DNA of 64,000 nt from Streptomyces sp. NBC_00582 (GCF_036345155.1 NZ_CP107772.1:6696001-6760000), one strand, 5' to 3'. Positions 40,127 to 48,612 are shown, counted from the stretch's first letter. The notes: generated from the sequence alone by a model not told the origin. Made by a program: numbers and translations.

Positions 40127-41304
40127 GTCGCCCCCAGGGCCGCGAGGGCCTCGGTGCGCAGCTGCGCGGCGCGGCGCAGGGCGGCGACCGCGGGGTCGTC
40201 CGGGTCCCCGGACTCACCGCGCGCGGCGGACAGGACGTCCTCGACGGTGGTCAGGCCGCCGAGTTCGGCGCGGACCGAGCGGCCGAGGGTGGTCACCGCG
40301 CCGGCCGCGCGGGAGCGGTCGCGGCAGTGGAACGCCAGCTCGCAGGCGGCCAGGCACTCGGGCGCGTACGTCGCGGGAACCGCCTCGACGGCCGCGGTGA
40401 GCCGCTCGGCGGGCAGCTCGGGGGAGAAGCAGGTGCCCTCGGGGAGCGCGTCGGCGATGTCCTGGATGCGGGTGAGCCGGGCCAGTTGGCGGCGGGTGAC
40501 CGCGCGCTGCTTGCGGACGTCGACGGCGGAGGCGGTGGGCAGGTTGGAGAAGTCCTTGGGGCAGACCAGGAGGACGCGGTGGCGGACCTGCGGCGCGGGG
40601 TCGAGGCGGGCGGCGACCTCCTCCAGGGCCAGCACGTAGACGGCGGCCTGGCGGGCGGCGGCGCCCACCTTCGCCGGGTCGGCCGAACCGTCGAGCATCG
40701 GGAAGGACTTGATCTCCACGACCGTCCAGCTGCCGTCCGGGTGCACCACCACCGCGTCCGGCTCCAGGAAGGCGGGGGAGCCTGCCACGTCGAGGGCGAG
40801 CATCGGGTGGTCGAGGAACGTCCAGGTGCCGAGGGCCTGCTCGGTGGCCTCGCGCAGCGCGAGCGCGGTCCGCGCGGTGCGGCCCTCGGGGCCGGAGGCC
40901 GCGAGGTCGGGGGTGCTCTTGGTGGTGGGCGGTTCGGCGCGCGGGTCCAGCCGTTCGTGCACGAGCCGCAGCAGTTCGGCGCCGCCGTCCGCCTTCACCT
41001 TCGCCTCGAACGCGTTGCCGCGCGTGAGGGCGAACTGGGACTGGCCGAAGGCCGACGGGGAGCCCAGCGCCCCCGCCAGCGCCGCCTTGTTCACCCCGGC
41101 GCCGTCGAGGATCGCGCGCCGCTTGCAGCCGGGGTTGGCGGCGAGGGCCGCGAGGGCACGCGCGTCCAGCGCCTTGGCCGGTACGTCGGGGCCGCGCAGC
41201 TCAGCGAGCCGCTGCCGGAGCGCCGTCCCCCGCATCCGAGGGGGAGGCACCCGGCTCGGGTCCTGGCCCGAACCGTGACTCGCGCTGCCATGGAATTCGC
41301 TCAC
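40117..41304 (-). CDS. Cas4/Dna2-type PD-(D/E)XK iron-sulfur nuclease
   Basis: 395-aa RecB-family nuclease. The active site is Asp183 (EPDAVVV), Glu197 and Lys199 (VVEIKS), and the RecB motif QxxxY at Gln219-Tyr223 (RQAAVY). Four cysteines are placed as in Cas4, AddB and Dna2: Cys60 near the N-terminus and Cys317, Cys321 and Cys327 after the core (C-x3-C-x5-C), ready to hold a 4Fe-4S cluster. It should cut single-stranded DNA ends. The start is uncertain: GTG 41304 gives a 104-base overlap with the PAP2 gene, ATG 41235 gives 35 bases. Confidence 0.75.
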   Translation of the reverse strand: MSEFHGSASHGSGQDPSRVPPPRMRGTALRQRLAELRGPDVPAKALDARALAALAANPGCKRRAILDGAGVNKAALAGALGSPSAFGQSQFALTRGNAFEAKVKADGGAELLRLVHERLDPRAEPPTTKSTPDLAASGPEGRTARTALALREATEQALGTWTFLDHPMLALDVAGSPAFLEPDAVVVHPDGSWTVVEIKSFPMLDGSADPAKVGAAARQAAVYVLALEEVAARLDPAPQVRHRVLLVCPKDFSNLPTASAVDVRKQRAVTRRQLARLTRIQDIADALPEGTCFSPELPAERLTAAVEAVPATYAPECLAACELAFHCRDRSRAAGAVTTLGRSVRAELGGLTTVEDVLSAARGESGDPDDPAVAALRRAAQLRTEALAALGATCR

Positions 41305-42235
41305 CCGTCGAAGTCTGGCATCCGCCACTGACAATCGGGGTCCCTGTGTCGGGGGAGGCCACCGGGGCGGCGGCCGTCGCACCGGCCGGGGAGGCCGTCG
41401 GGGAGATCGCCGGGGAGTCCGTCGCCTGGGCCGGGATGCGGGCCGCCGTCGCCGGGACGCGGGCCGCGAACGCGGTGCGCAGCCGGTCACCGGTCCGCAG
41501 CACGAGCGGCGCCAGCAGCAGGCCGACCCCCATCACGGCCGCGCCCGCGACCGCGTCGAGGAAGTAGTGGTTCGCGGTGCCCATGACCACGATCGTCGTC
41601 AGCAGCGGATAGAGCACGGCCGCCGTCCTCGCCACGGGCGTACGCCCGTACCGCCACAGCATGACGCCGCACCACAGGGACCAGCCGACGTGCAGACTCG
41701 GCATCGCCGCGTACTGGTTGGTCATCCCGCCGAGCCCGCGCGGGGCGCTCGCCTCGCCGCCCCACCAGCCCCAGGAGCTGTACTGGGCCATCGTGTCCAC
41801 GAAGCCGTGCTCCGCCGACAGCAGACGGGGCGGGCAGGTGGGCAGCAGCGTGAAACCGATCAGGCCTATGAAGGTCGACGTCATCAGCCAGGTGCGGGCC
41901 GCCCGGTAGTGCAGGCTGCGGGAGCGGAACAGCCAGACCAGGATCACCGGGGTCACCAGGTAGTGCAGCGACGCGTACCAGAAGTCGGCCGGGACGCCGA
42001 GCCAGGCCTCGCGGGTGAACAGCCGGTTCAGCGGGTGCTCGGCGTTGAGGTGCAGGGACTTCTCGACGCGCAGGATCGCCAGGCCGTGGTCGACGGCGGT
42101 CGTCACGTCGCCGCGCGCGAGCAGCCGGCCCGCCGAGTAGCAGGCGTACACCAGCAGGATCAGCGGCAGCTCCGTCCACCAGCGCAGCCGGATCCGAGGG
42201 GCCGCCTCGGTGCCCGGTGTCTCGGTCTGCGGCAT
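41201..42235 (-). CDS. PAP2-family membrane phosphatase (inositol phosphotransferase-like)
   Basis: 344 aa with five or six helices. The C2 motif is PSLHVGW and the C3 motif is NHYFLDAVAG, with the catalytic His and Asp. This is the AUR1/PAP2_3 style of lipid phosphatase or phosphotransferase. The last 70 residues are a Pro/Ala/Thr/Ser-rich tail. The 3' end overlaps the nuclease gene by up to 104 bases in another frame. It acts at the cytoplasmic membrane on a phospholipid or isoprenoid phosphate. It is upstream of and co-directional with the nuclease trio, but a functional link is not evident. Confidence 0.75.
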   Translation of the reverse strand: MPQTETPGTEAAPRIRLRWWTELPLILLVYACYSAGRLLARGDVTTAVDHGLAILRVEKSLHLNAEHPLNRLFTREAWLGVPADFWYASLHYLVTPVILVWLFRSRSLHYRAARTWLMTSTFIGLIGFTLLPTCPPRLLSAEHGFVDTMAQYSSWGWWGGEASAPRGLGGMTNQYAAMPSLHVGWSLWCGVMLWRYGRTPVARTAAVLYPLLTTIVVMGTANHYFLDAVAGAAVMGVGLLLAPLVLRTGDRLRTAFAARVPATAARIPAQATDSPAISPTASPAGATAAAPVASPDTGTPIVSGGCQTSTGERIPWQRESRFGPGPEPGASPSDAGDGAPAAAR

Positions 42236-42252
42236 CCGATCGCCTCCCCCTT

Positions 42253-42273
42253 CGTGTCGCTGACGTGTCGCTG
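42253..42273. repeat. direct repeat CGTGTCGCTG x2 before PAP2
   Basis: CGTGTCGCTG at 42253-42262 and again at 42264-42273, separated by one A, 18 bases upstream of the PAP2 start. It could be an activator site or a chance duplication. The rest of the 221-base gap to 42457 contains only G+C-rich short hairpins (CCCCTCGGGG near 42320). Confidence 0.35.
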
Positions 42274-42456
42274 CGCCCGTGGTCGCGGGCGTGCCACTTT
42301 ACGGCGTGAGCGCTCGCCCCCCTCGGGGCGCCCCCGGCCCTCAAAGACGCCGGGATCGCCCGCCGGGTTGCCCCGTTTCAGGGTGAGCGATGATGGAGGG
42401 GTCCCGCCTCCGATTTCCCCCTGAGACGTCCCAGGGTTCCCCCGGAAAGGTCCCCC

Positions 42457-43053
42457 ATGGCACCGCGCATCCTGCTGGCCCGGCACGGACAGACCGAGTG
42501 GTCCCTGTCCGGAAAGCACACCGGCAGGACCGACGTACCGCTCCTGGAGGAGGGCCGCCGGGGCGCCAAGCTGCTCGGCGAGCGGCTGCACCGGGCGCCG
42601 TTCGACGGACTCCCGGACGCCGAGATCCGCACCAGCCCGCTGGCACGCGCGCGTGAGACGTGCGAACTCGCCGGCTTCGGTGAGCGGGCGACCCACTGGG
42701 ACACCCTCATGGAGTGGGACTACGGCGCCTACGAGGGCATGACCCCCGCCGACATCCAGGGGGTCCGGCCCGGTTGGCTGATCTGGCGCGACGGCGTCCC
42801 GCAGGGGGAGTCGCTCACCGAGGTCACCGCCCGCGCGGACGAGGTCGTCGCCTGGGCCCGCTCGGCGGACCGCGACGTCCTGGTCTTCGCCCACGGCCAC
42901 ATCCTCCGCTCCATAGGCGCCCGCTGGCTGGGCCTCCCCCTGGCCTTCGCCTCCCGCATCCGCCTGAACCCGACGTCCCTGTCGGTACTGGGCTGGGCCT
43001 ACGGAGACCCGGCGATCGAAAGCTGGAACGACCTGGGTCACCTGGTGCCGTAG
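42457..43053 (+). CDS. histidine phosphatase (phosphoglycerate mutase-like)
   Basis: 198-aa branch-2-like histidine phosphatase. The RHG motif is ARHGQTEW (His10, phosphoaccepting), [10 protein letters not shown] carries a second conserved arginine, and FAHGHILR near residue 148 holds the second catalytic histidine. These enzymes dephosphorylate small phosphorylated metabolites. GGAAAGG precedes ATG 42457. It is convergent with the TPR regulator 33 bases away, with no obvious partner genes. Confidence 0.85.
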   Translation: MAPRILLARHGQTEWSLSGKHTGRTDVPLLEEGRRGAKLLGERLHRAPFDGLPDAEIRTSPLARARETCELAGFGERATHWDTLMEWDYGAYEGMTPADIQGVRPGWLIWRDGVPQGESLTEVTARADEVVAWARSADRDVLVFAHGHILRSIGARWLGLPLAFASRIRLNPTSLSVLGWAYGDPAIESWNDLGHLVP

Positions 43054-43086
43054 CCGCCGGCACCCCGACGACACAGGGCGCCGGTC

Positions 43087-44583
43087 TCACACGGTCCTGG
43101 GTGCCGAGGCGTGCCGGTCCAAGAACTCCCGCACCCCCCCGACCCCCCGATGCGGCAGCAGCACCCGCGCGGTCCCCGCCAACATCCCCTGGATCCGCGA
43201 CGACTGCACCTGCCCCAACAGATCCAGCACCCGCATCCCCGCCACCGCCGCCTCGTCGGGCCGCCCGCCCCGTGCCAGATCGTCGGCAAGCTCGGCGGTG
43301 TACAGCGCGATGTTGCGCGTGAAGTGCGGATCCTGCAGATCCGCCGCGCGCCCCGCGTGCCGGGCCGCCCGGGTCCAGTCGCCCAGCGCGGACCAGCACT
43401 GCGCCTCGAGCCCGGCCAGCTCGGCCTCGCCGTAGAACGTCATCCACTCGGGGTCGGCGTCCGAGGAGCCGCGTTCGTAGAGGGCGTGCGCGCGGGCGAG
43501 GGCCTGTTCGCAGCCGGCCCGGTCGGCGAGCCCGGCCCAGCCGCCCGCCTCGCGCAGCGCCAGCAGCGACATCAGCCGGGCGGAGCCCAGGGGACGGGCG
43601 ACACGCTGTGCGGCCTGCGCGGCGCGGACGGCCTCGCGGGGGCGCCCGGCGTCGCGCGCGAGGAACGCGGTGTTGCAGAAGGCGTGCGCCTCCAGGGCCT
43701 GGTCGCCGGTCACGCGCGCGGTGGCGAGGGCCTCCGCGTAGTGGGAGCGGGCGTCGTCGAAGCGGCCCGAGTCGTGCGCCAGCCAGCCCACGGAGATCGC
43801 GAGTTCACCGGCGCCGGAGTGCAGCCGGTCGGCGGTCGCCTGCCGGGTGGTGCCGGCGTCGAGCAGCGCGTAGGCGGCGCGCAGGGGTGCGGCCGCGCGG
43901 CGGTAGAGGCCGTCGGCGCCGTGCCGGTCGTCCAGCAGACGGATCCGGCGGACCGCTTCTTCGAGGGCGCCCGCCTCGCTCGCCCCGACCCGGCGCACCG
44001 GGCGCCCCGCCGGGGAGGCGACATGGGGCCCGCCGCTCGACCGGAGCCGGGAGTGGGGCAGGGCGGACCCCAGAGGGCCCAGCGAGGCGGCGGCCATGGT
44101 GGCGCCTCCGCCGGTCATGAATGCGCGACGCAGCACGTCGCTCTCCTCGTGGTCGTGGTGCGTGTCGTACGGGTCCTGCGTGTCATACGGCTCACACGCC
44201 CCGCGTGTCTCACCCGCCTTCCCCGCCTCACTGGTGGTGAGCGCCGGGCTCGTGGTGTGCACGAGGAGCGCGTCCCCGGCGGTGCGCGCTCCGCGTCCGC
44301 GTACGGACGCCCGGGGCGCGAACCCCAGGTCGGTGAGCGTCCGGCCGGGGAACATGTGCAGGAAGACCCGCTCGTACGCGTAGTTGGGGCAGCGGATCTC
44401 CCCTGCCTCGACCCGTCCGATGTAGCGCGCGTCGCAGCTCACCCGCTCACCGATCTCGCGTGCGGCCCGCCGTACCAGCGCGGCGAACTCGGCCGGCGAG
44501 CGTTGTCCCCGCAGATGCCGGAAGGCGAGGTTGGGCCGTGGTGGCCGGTCGGGCCGGGGTGGGGTCACCGTTGACGACGCCAT
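43087..44583 (-). CDS. NsdA-like HTH/TPR transcriptional regulator
   Basis: 498 aa. An N-terminal XRE-like region (FAALVRRAAREIGERVSCDARYIGRVEAGEIRCPNYAYERVF, residues about 33-75) is followed by a low-complexity linker with a DTQDPYDTHHDHEE stretch. A long all-helical TPR-type domain fills the rest (AYALLDAGTTRQATADRL, ...GRPREAVRAAQAAQRVA...). This is the layout of Streptomyces NsdA/NsdB proteins, which repress antibiotic production and sporulation. The divergent partner at 44852 shares the promoter region. Confidence 0.75.
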   Translation of the reverse strand: MASSTVTPPRPDRPPRPNLAFRHLRGQRSPAEFAALVRRAAREIGERVSCDARYIGRVEAGEIRCPNYAYERVFLHMFPGRTLTDLGFAPRASVRGRGARTAGDALLVHTTSPALTTSEAGKAGETRGACEPYDTQDPYDTHHDHEESDVLRRAFMTGGGATMAAASLGPLGSALPHSRLRSSGGPHVASPAGRPVRRVGASEAGALEEAVRRIRLLDDRHGADGLYRRAAAPLRAAYALLDAGTTRQATADRLHSGAGELAISVGWLAHDSGRFDDARSHYAEALATARVTGDQALEAHAFCNTAFLARDAGRPREAVRAAQAAQRVARPLGSARLMSLLALREAGGWAGLADRAGCEQALARAHALYERGSSDADPEWMTFYGEAELAGLEAQCWSALGDWTRAARHAGRAADLQDPHFTRNIALYTAELADDLARGGRPDEAAVAGMRVLDLLGQVQSSRIQGMLAGTARVLLPHRGVGGVREFLDRHASAPRTV

Positions 44584-44851
44584 GGCCGGGTCCTCTCATG
44601 CGAACCGTCGAACCATGCCGGGATCGGGATGACTTGGCCGATTTTCGGAGGTGATCACCCTGATGTCCAGCGAGCAAGAACGTACCTGCTGTGACGGGGC
44701 CGCCACGCAGTGTTTGGCTACAAACCGGATATCTCCTCCACGATCTGCCATGAACTGCCATCCTTTGCGGCGGACTTCCGCCGTAGCCGTTGACGCGGTC
44801 GTGCGTTGAATGCTGTGGACTGCAGGAGCGGGTTGTGTGGTGGAGGCCGGG
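44584..44851. promoter_or_regulatory. divergent promoter region between regulator and small protein
   Basis: 268 bases, locally less G+C rich around 44630-44790. No clear inverted repeat longer than 6 bp was found. Promoters for both divergent genes must lie here, but I cannot assign -10 boxes with confidence. Confidence 0.4.
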
Positions 44852-45256
44852 ATGGAGACCAGCCGGAGCAACGATCCTCGTACGCCGTCGTCGGCGGCCG
44901 TGCCCTCGGGTGCGGCGTGCGACCTCGTGACGGTGCCGGCCCGGCAGGGCCTGGAGGCGGTCGACATCCTGCGCCGGGGTGCGGCGGAGGGGGTGGGACC
45001 CGTGCTGCACGACGACGGCGACGACACCCTCTGCTTCCTGGTGCCGCCCGGGACCGCCGCCGCCTGGGACCTGCCGGGAAGTATCTGCACGGAGACCGAC
45101 GGGCGGGGGCTCAGACGCGACCCCGAGCCCCCGGTGGAGGGCTCGGACTGGCTGGTGCCGCCCGGCGAGGCGGACCTCGCGACGGACCCGGCGGTGCTGC
45201 GCCGGGCCCTCGGCGAGGCGGCCCGCACCATCGAGGCGGCGGACAGCTGCCGCTGA
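44852..45256 (+). CDS. small Prim-Pol-like protein, divergent from the TPR regulator
   Basis: 134 aa from ATG 44852 (GGAGG 5 bases before). The pattern LEAVDILRRGAAEGVGPVLHDDGDDTLCFLVPPGTAAAWDL...GSDWLVPP...TDPAVLRRALGEA parallels the second half of the 190-aa protein at 35988 (GPVAAF...LLFAAPGTA...TRWVVAP). It therefore looks like a shorter member of the same Streptomyces family, lacking the N-terminal part. No catalytic acids are evident. Pairing with an NsdA-like regulator suggests a regulatory or binding role. Confidence 0.5.
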   Translation: METSRSNDPRTPSSAAVPSGAACDLVTVPARQGLEAVDILRRGAAEGVGPVLHDDGDDTLCFLVPPGTAAAWDLPGSICTETDGRGLRRDPEPPVEGSDWLVPPGEADLATDPAVLRRALGEAARTIEAADSCR

Positions 45257-45313
45257 GGCCTCCCGCGCCTCCCGCCGACGCGAGAGGGGTCCGGGGGCTG
45301 GGAAGATGCCCTC

Positions 45314-46186
45314 ATGGGGAAGTCCAGGAACACCCGGCGGGAACGCGGTGCCGACGCGGCCGCGGTGGTCGAGGCCGTCGACGGCGGGCTCGCGGAGCTG
45401 CTGCCCGACCGGGACCGGGCGCGGGCCTGGACGCTGCTCATCGACGGGGCGCCGCAGTCGCACGTCGATCTCGACGACCCGGCGTATCTCTCCTTCGAGT
45501 ACCAGCGCCGCCTCGGCCATGTCATCGACCTCGCCGCGGCGCCCGGCCGCCCGCTGCACGTCGTGCACCTCGGCGGCGGCGCGTTCACGCTCGCCCGGTA
45601 CGTGGCCGCCACCCGCCCCCGCTCCACCCAGCAGGTCGTCGAACGCGACGCCGCGCTCGTCCGGCTGGTGCGCCGGGAGCTCCCCCTCGATCCGGGGGCC
45701 AGGATCAGGGTCCGGTCCCTGGACGCGCGGGAGGGTCTCGGCAAGGTGCCGGACGGCTGGGCGGACCTCGTCCTCGCCGACGTCTTCAGCGGCGCCCGCA
45801 CCCCCGCGCACCTCACCTCGGCCGAGTTCCTCGACGAGGTCCGCAGGGCGCTGAAGCCGGGCGGTCTCTACGCCGCCAACATCGCCGACGGCCCCCCGCT
45901 GGCCCATCTGCGCGGCCAGATCGCGACCGCCGCCGCCCGCTTCGCCGAGCTCGCCCTGGTCGCCGACCCGACCGTGCTCCGGGGGAAACGGTTCGGCAAC
46001 GCCGTACTCCTGGCCGGCGACCTCCCCCTGCCGCTCGCGGAACTGACCCGCCGGGCCGCGTCCGACCCGCATCCCGCGCGCGTGGAGCACGGGCGGGCAC
46101 TGCTCGACTTCACCGGCGGCGCGGTCCCGGTGACGGACGAGGCGGCGGTCGCCTCCCCGGCCCCGCCGCCCTCGGTGTTCCGCTGA
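45314..46186 (+). CDS. spermidine synthase-like SAM-dependent methyltransferase
   Basis: 290 aa. Rossmann-like core: LHVVHLGGGAFTLARYVAA (motif I), QQVVERDAALVRLVRREL (acidic end of strand 2), RVRSLDAREGL, and DLVLADVFSGARTPAHLTSAEFLDEVRRALKPGGLYAANIADG. The layout is that of spermidine synthase-like proteins, with YLSFEYQRRLGHVIDLA in place of the N-terminal strand region. The true polyamine-binding residues are not clear, so methyl- or aminopropyl-transfer to an unknown substrate is all that can be said. The gene ends 3 bases before an 18-base repeat array. Confidence 0.75.
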   Translation: MGKSRNTRRERGADAAAVVEAVDGGLAELLPDRDRARAWTLLIDGAPQSHVDLDDPAYLSFEYQRRLGHVIDLAAAPGRPLHVVHLGGGAFTLARYVAATRPRSTQQVVERDAALVRLVRRELPLDPGARIRVRSLDAREGLGKVPDGWADLVLADVFSGARTPAHLTSAEFLDEVRRALKPGGLYAANIADGPPLAHLRGQIATAAARFAELALVADPTVLRGKRFGNAVLLAGDLPLPLAELTRRAASDPHPARVEHGRALLDFTGGAVPVTDEAAVASPAPPPSVFR

Positions 46187-46189
46187 GCA

Positions 46190-46279
46190 CTCGCACCGGT
46201 CAGAGCCCTCGCATCGGTCAGAGCCCTCTCGCCGGTCAGAGCCCTCGCACCGGTCGGCGTCGTCGCACCCGTCAGAAAG
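46190..46279. repeat. 18-bp minisatellite, five copies
   Basis: Units CTCGCACCGGTCAGAGCC (46190), then at 46208, 46226, 46244 and 46262, with increasing divergence towards the right end. The stop codon of the convergent TetR gene (46272-46274) is inside the fifth unit. Confidence 0.8.
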
Positions 46280-46880
46280 GGAGCCCCCGGGACAACAGGG
46301 GCAGATGGCGTTCGTACAGCGCCGCCAGGTCCTCCTTGCCGTCGCCCTCCACCCAGTGCCGTACGAGGGTGGTGAACACGGCGATGACGGCCGCCGCCGC
46401 GCAGCGGACCTCCAGGTCGGCGGTGTCGCGGCCGGTGCGCTCGGCGACGATCTCGGCGATGGCGCGTTCGCTGCGTTCCTGTTCGGCCACGTTGCGCGCG
46501 CGGATGGCGGGGTCGTCGAAGGCGAGCCGGGTGCGCAGCAGGAGATCCTCGCGGTCCTGCCGCAGCGTCGCGCCCAGGGGACCCTTCAGGGAGTTGAGGA
46601 TCGCGTCCACGAGGGGCTCGTCGGCGGGGCGTGCGCGCAGGGCGGTGGCGAGTGCGGGGTCGTACTCGTCCTGGAGGACCACGTCCTCCTTGGTCGGGAA
46701 GTAGCGGAAGAACGTGCTGGGCGAGACCTCCGCCGCCTCCGCGATCTGGTCGACCGTGGTCGCCTCGTACCCGTGCTCGGCGAAGAGGCGGTAGGCCTCG
46801 CGGCGGATGCGCTCCCGGGTCTGCTGCTTCTTGCGCTCCCGCAGGCCGAGGGGCGCGGCGGAGGTCTCGTGCGTCGTCAT
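46272..46880 (-). CDS. TetR-family transcriptional regulator
   Basis: 202 aa. N-terminal HTH: RERIRREAYRLFAEHGYEATTVDQIAEAAEVSPSTFFRYFPTKEDVV (residues about 24-70), then a helical ligand domain. ATG 46880 overlaps the MFS stop (ATGA), and there is no separate ribosome site, so it is translated by coupling as the second gene of the efflux operon. It probably represses that operon through the direct repeats at 48458-48492, with release by the drug the pump exports. Confidence 0.85.
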   Translation of the reverse strand: MTTHETSAAPLGLRERKKQQTRERIRREAYRLFAEHGYEATTVDQIAEAAEVSPSTFFRYFPTKEDVVLQDEYDPALATALRARPADEPLVDAILNSLKGPLGATLRQDREDLLLRTRLAFDDPAIRARNVAEQERSERAIAEIVAERTGRDTADLEVRCAAAAVIAVFTTLVRHWVEGDGKEDLAALYERHLPLLSRGLPF

Positions 46881-48430
46881 GCGACCGATTCTGCGTGCCG
46901 GGCGGCGGACCGGGCCACCGTGCGGGAGCAGGTGGTGCGGCCCGGCAGGAAGAGCGCGGCCAGGACGGCGCCCAGCAGGGCGATCGCCCCGCAGACCAGC
47001 AGGACCAGGTCCATGCCGTGCACGAAGGCGGCGTGCGCGGAGGCGGTCAGGGCCGTGTCGTGCAGCCGGGCGGCCACCGCGTCGGCGCCGGAGACGGAGT
47101 CGCGGGCCGTGTCGGCGGCGCTCGCCGGGAGGCCGCCGGTGTGCAGCCGGCTCAGGTAGCCGTAGCCGAGCAGGCTGCCGAGGCCGGCGACGCCGAGGAC
47201 CGCGCCGAGCTGCTGGACGGTCTCCAGGAGGCTGGTGCCGGAGCCGGTGTTGTCGGTGGGCAGGGCGGCCACCACCAGACTGGTCGCCGGGACGACCGCC
47301 AGACCGAAGCCGAGGCCGGTGAGGGCGAGCCACAGGGCGGCGAAGCCGTAGCCGTCGGAGGGTCCGGTGGTGGCGCCGAGCAGGGCGCCGGCGGCGAGCA
47401 GGGCGAGACCGGTGGGGATCACCGTACGGGCGCCGAGGCGGGGGACGAGCGCCTCGCTGCCGGCGGCGGCCGCCATCAGCCCGCCGATCAGGGGCAGGAC
47501 CCGCAGTCCGGTGCCGAGCGCGTCGGTGCCGAGGACGGCCTGGAGGTACTGCGGGACGACGAACAGGATGCCCATCACCGCGAAGTTCACGAAGACGGCG
47601 ATCAGGGTGCCCCACAGGAACCGGCGGTCGGTGAACAGACCCAGGTCGACGATCGGCTGCGGGGTGCGGCGCTCGCGCAGGACGAACGCGGTGAGCAGGG
47701 CGGCCGCGGCGGTCAGCGGAACGAGCACCGAGGGGGCGGTCCAGCCGTCGCGGGGAATCAGGATCGTGCCGTAGACGAGGCCGGTGATGCCGAGGCCGCC
47801 GAGGACCGTGCCGAGGACGTCGACGTCGGATTTTGTTGATTTCGACGTGTCACCGGGCAGCAGCCGGAGCCCCGCGACCAGGGCCAGGCCGGCGACGGGG
47901 GCGTTGAACAGGAAGACCGACCCCCACCGGAAGTGGTCGAGCAGCCAGCCGCCGATCACCGGTCCGGCCGGCATGCCGAGCGCGGTCGCGGCGGTCCACA
48001 CGGCGATGGCCCGCGGGAGTTCGTCCTGGGCGAAGACGCGCGGCAGGATCGCCATCGACAGCGGCATGATCGCGGCGGCTCCGAGGCCGAGGACCGCGCG
48101 GGCCGCGACGACCTGTGTCGGACCGGTGGCGAGCGCGCCGCCCAGGGAGGCGAGGCCGAACAGGGCGATGCCGGACAGCAGCAGCCGCTTGTGCCCGTAC
48201 CGGTCGCCGAGCAGACCGACGGGGAGCATCGCGACCGACAGGGTGAGTAGATATCCGCCGCCGATCCACTGCAACTGGGCGCTGTCGGCGTGCAGTTCAC
48301 CGGCGATGGTCGGCAGGGCGACATTGACGACGGTGCCGTCGAGGCCGACGAGCAGCACGCTCAGGGTGAGCGCGGCGAGGGCGAGCCAGCGGCGGGGAGA
48401 CGTGGACAGGGTGGTGCCGCGTGCGGTCAT
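46877..48430 (-). CDS. MFS drug efflux pump (DHA2, 14-helix EmrB/QacA type)
   Basis: 517 aa with about 14 helices. Helix 1 has VLLVGLDGTVVNVALPTIAGEL, the DHA2 motif D1 signature. GDRYGHKRLL is motif A, and VLGLGAAAIMPLSMAILPRVF plus GPVIGGWLLDHFRWGSVFLFNAP is motif C. It exports hydrophobic or cationic toxic compounds by proton antiport. GGAGG is 5 bases before ATG 48430. It forms an operon with its TetR regulator. Confidence 0.88.
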   Translation of the reverse strand: MTARGTTLSTSPRRWLALAALTLSVLLVGLDGTVVNVALPTIAGELHADSAQLQWIGGGYLLTLSVAMLPVGLLGDRYGHKRLLLSGIALFGLASLGGALATGPTQVVAARAVLGLGAAAIMPLSMAILPRVFAQDELPRAIAVWTAATALGMPAGPVIGGWLLDHFRWGSVFLFNAPVAGLALVAGLRLLPGDTSKSTKSDVDVLGTVLGGLGITGLVYGTILIPRDGWTAPSVLVPLTAAAALLTAFVLRERRTPQPIVDLGLFTDRRFLWGTLIAVFVNFAVMGILFVVPQYLQAVLGTDALGTGLRVLPLIGGLMAAAAGSEALVPRLGARTVIPTGLALLAAGALLGATTGPSDGYGFAALWLALTGLGFGLAVVPATSLVVAALPTDNTGSGTSLLETVQQLGAVLGVAGLGSLLGYGYLSRLHTGGLPASAADTARDSVSGADAVAARLHDTALTASAHAAFVHGMDLVLLVCGAIALLGAVLAALFLPGRTTCSRTVARSAARHAESVA

Positions 48431-48457
48431 GAAGACCTCCCGAGTGGTAGCAACCTG

Positions 48458-48493
48458 ATGAGAGGCTACTGCCAAATGAGAGTCCACTGTCAA
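48458..48493 (-). promoter_or_regulatory. promoter/operator of the efflux operon
   Basis: Two direct repeats with an 18-base period, ATGAGAGGCTACTGCCA (48458-48474) and ATGAGAGTCCACTGTCA (48476-48492), match at 13 of 17 positions. TTGACA (48493-48488, minus strand) overlaps the outer repeat, and a TAGCCT box lies 19 bases further. A regulator bound here would block the promoter. Confidence 0.6.
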
Positions 48494-48612
48494 TATGTAG
48501 TTGGCTGCCACTTCGGCTCTCGCGGCGCGGGGCCCGCGCCGTCGGCGCTCAGAAGGGCAGAAGCTCACAAGGCCACCAGGTCACAAGCCCACCAGGTCAG
48601 AAGGTCACAAGG

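Noticed and set aside
41305..41490. N-terminal extension of the nuclease to 41490
   Set aside because: The added residues are Arg/Pro runs antisense-like to the PAP2 tail region and carry no conserved feature.
46190..46279. CRISPR array
   Set aside because: The 18-base units are tandem without spacers; it is a minisatellite. No cas operon is present, and the Cas4-like nuclease at 40117 has no Cas1/Cas2 neighbours.
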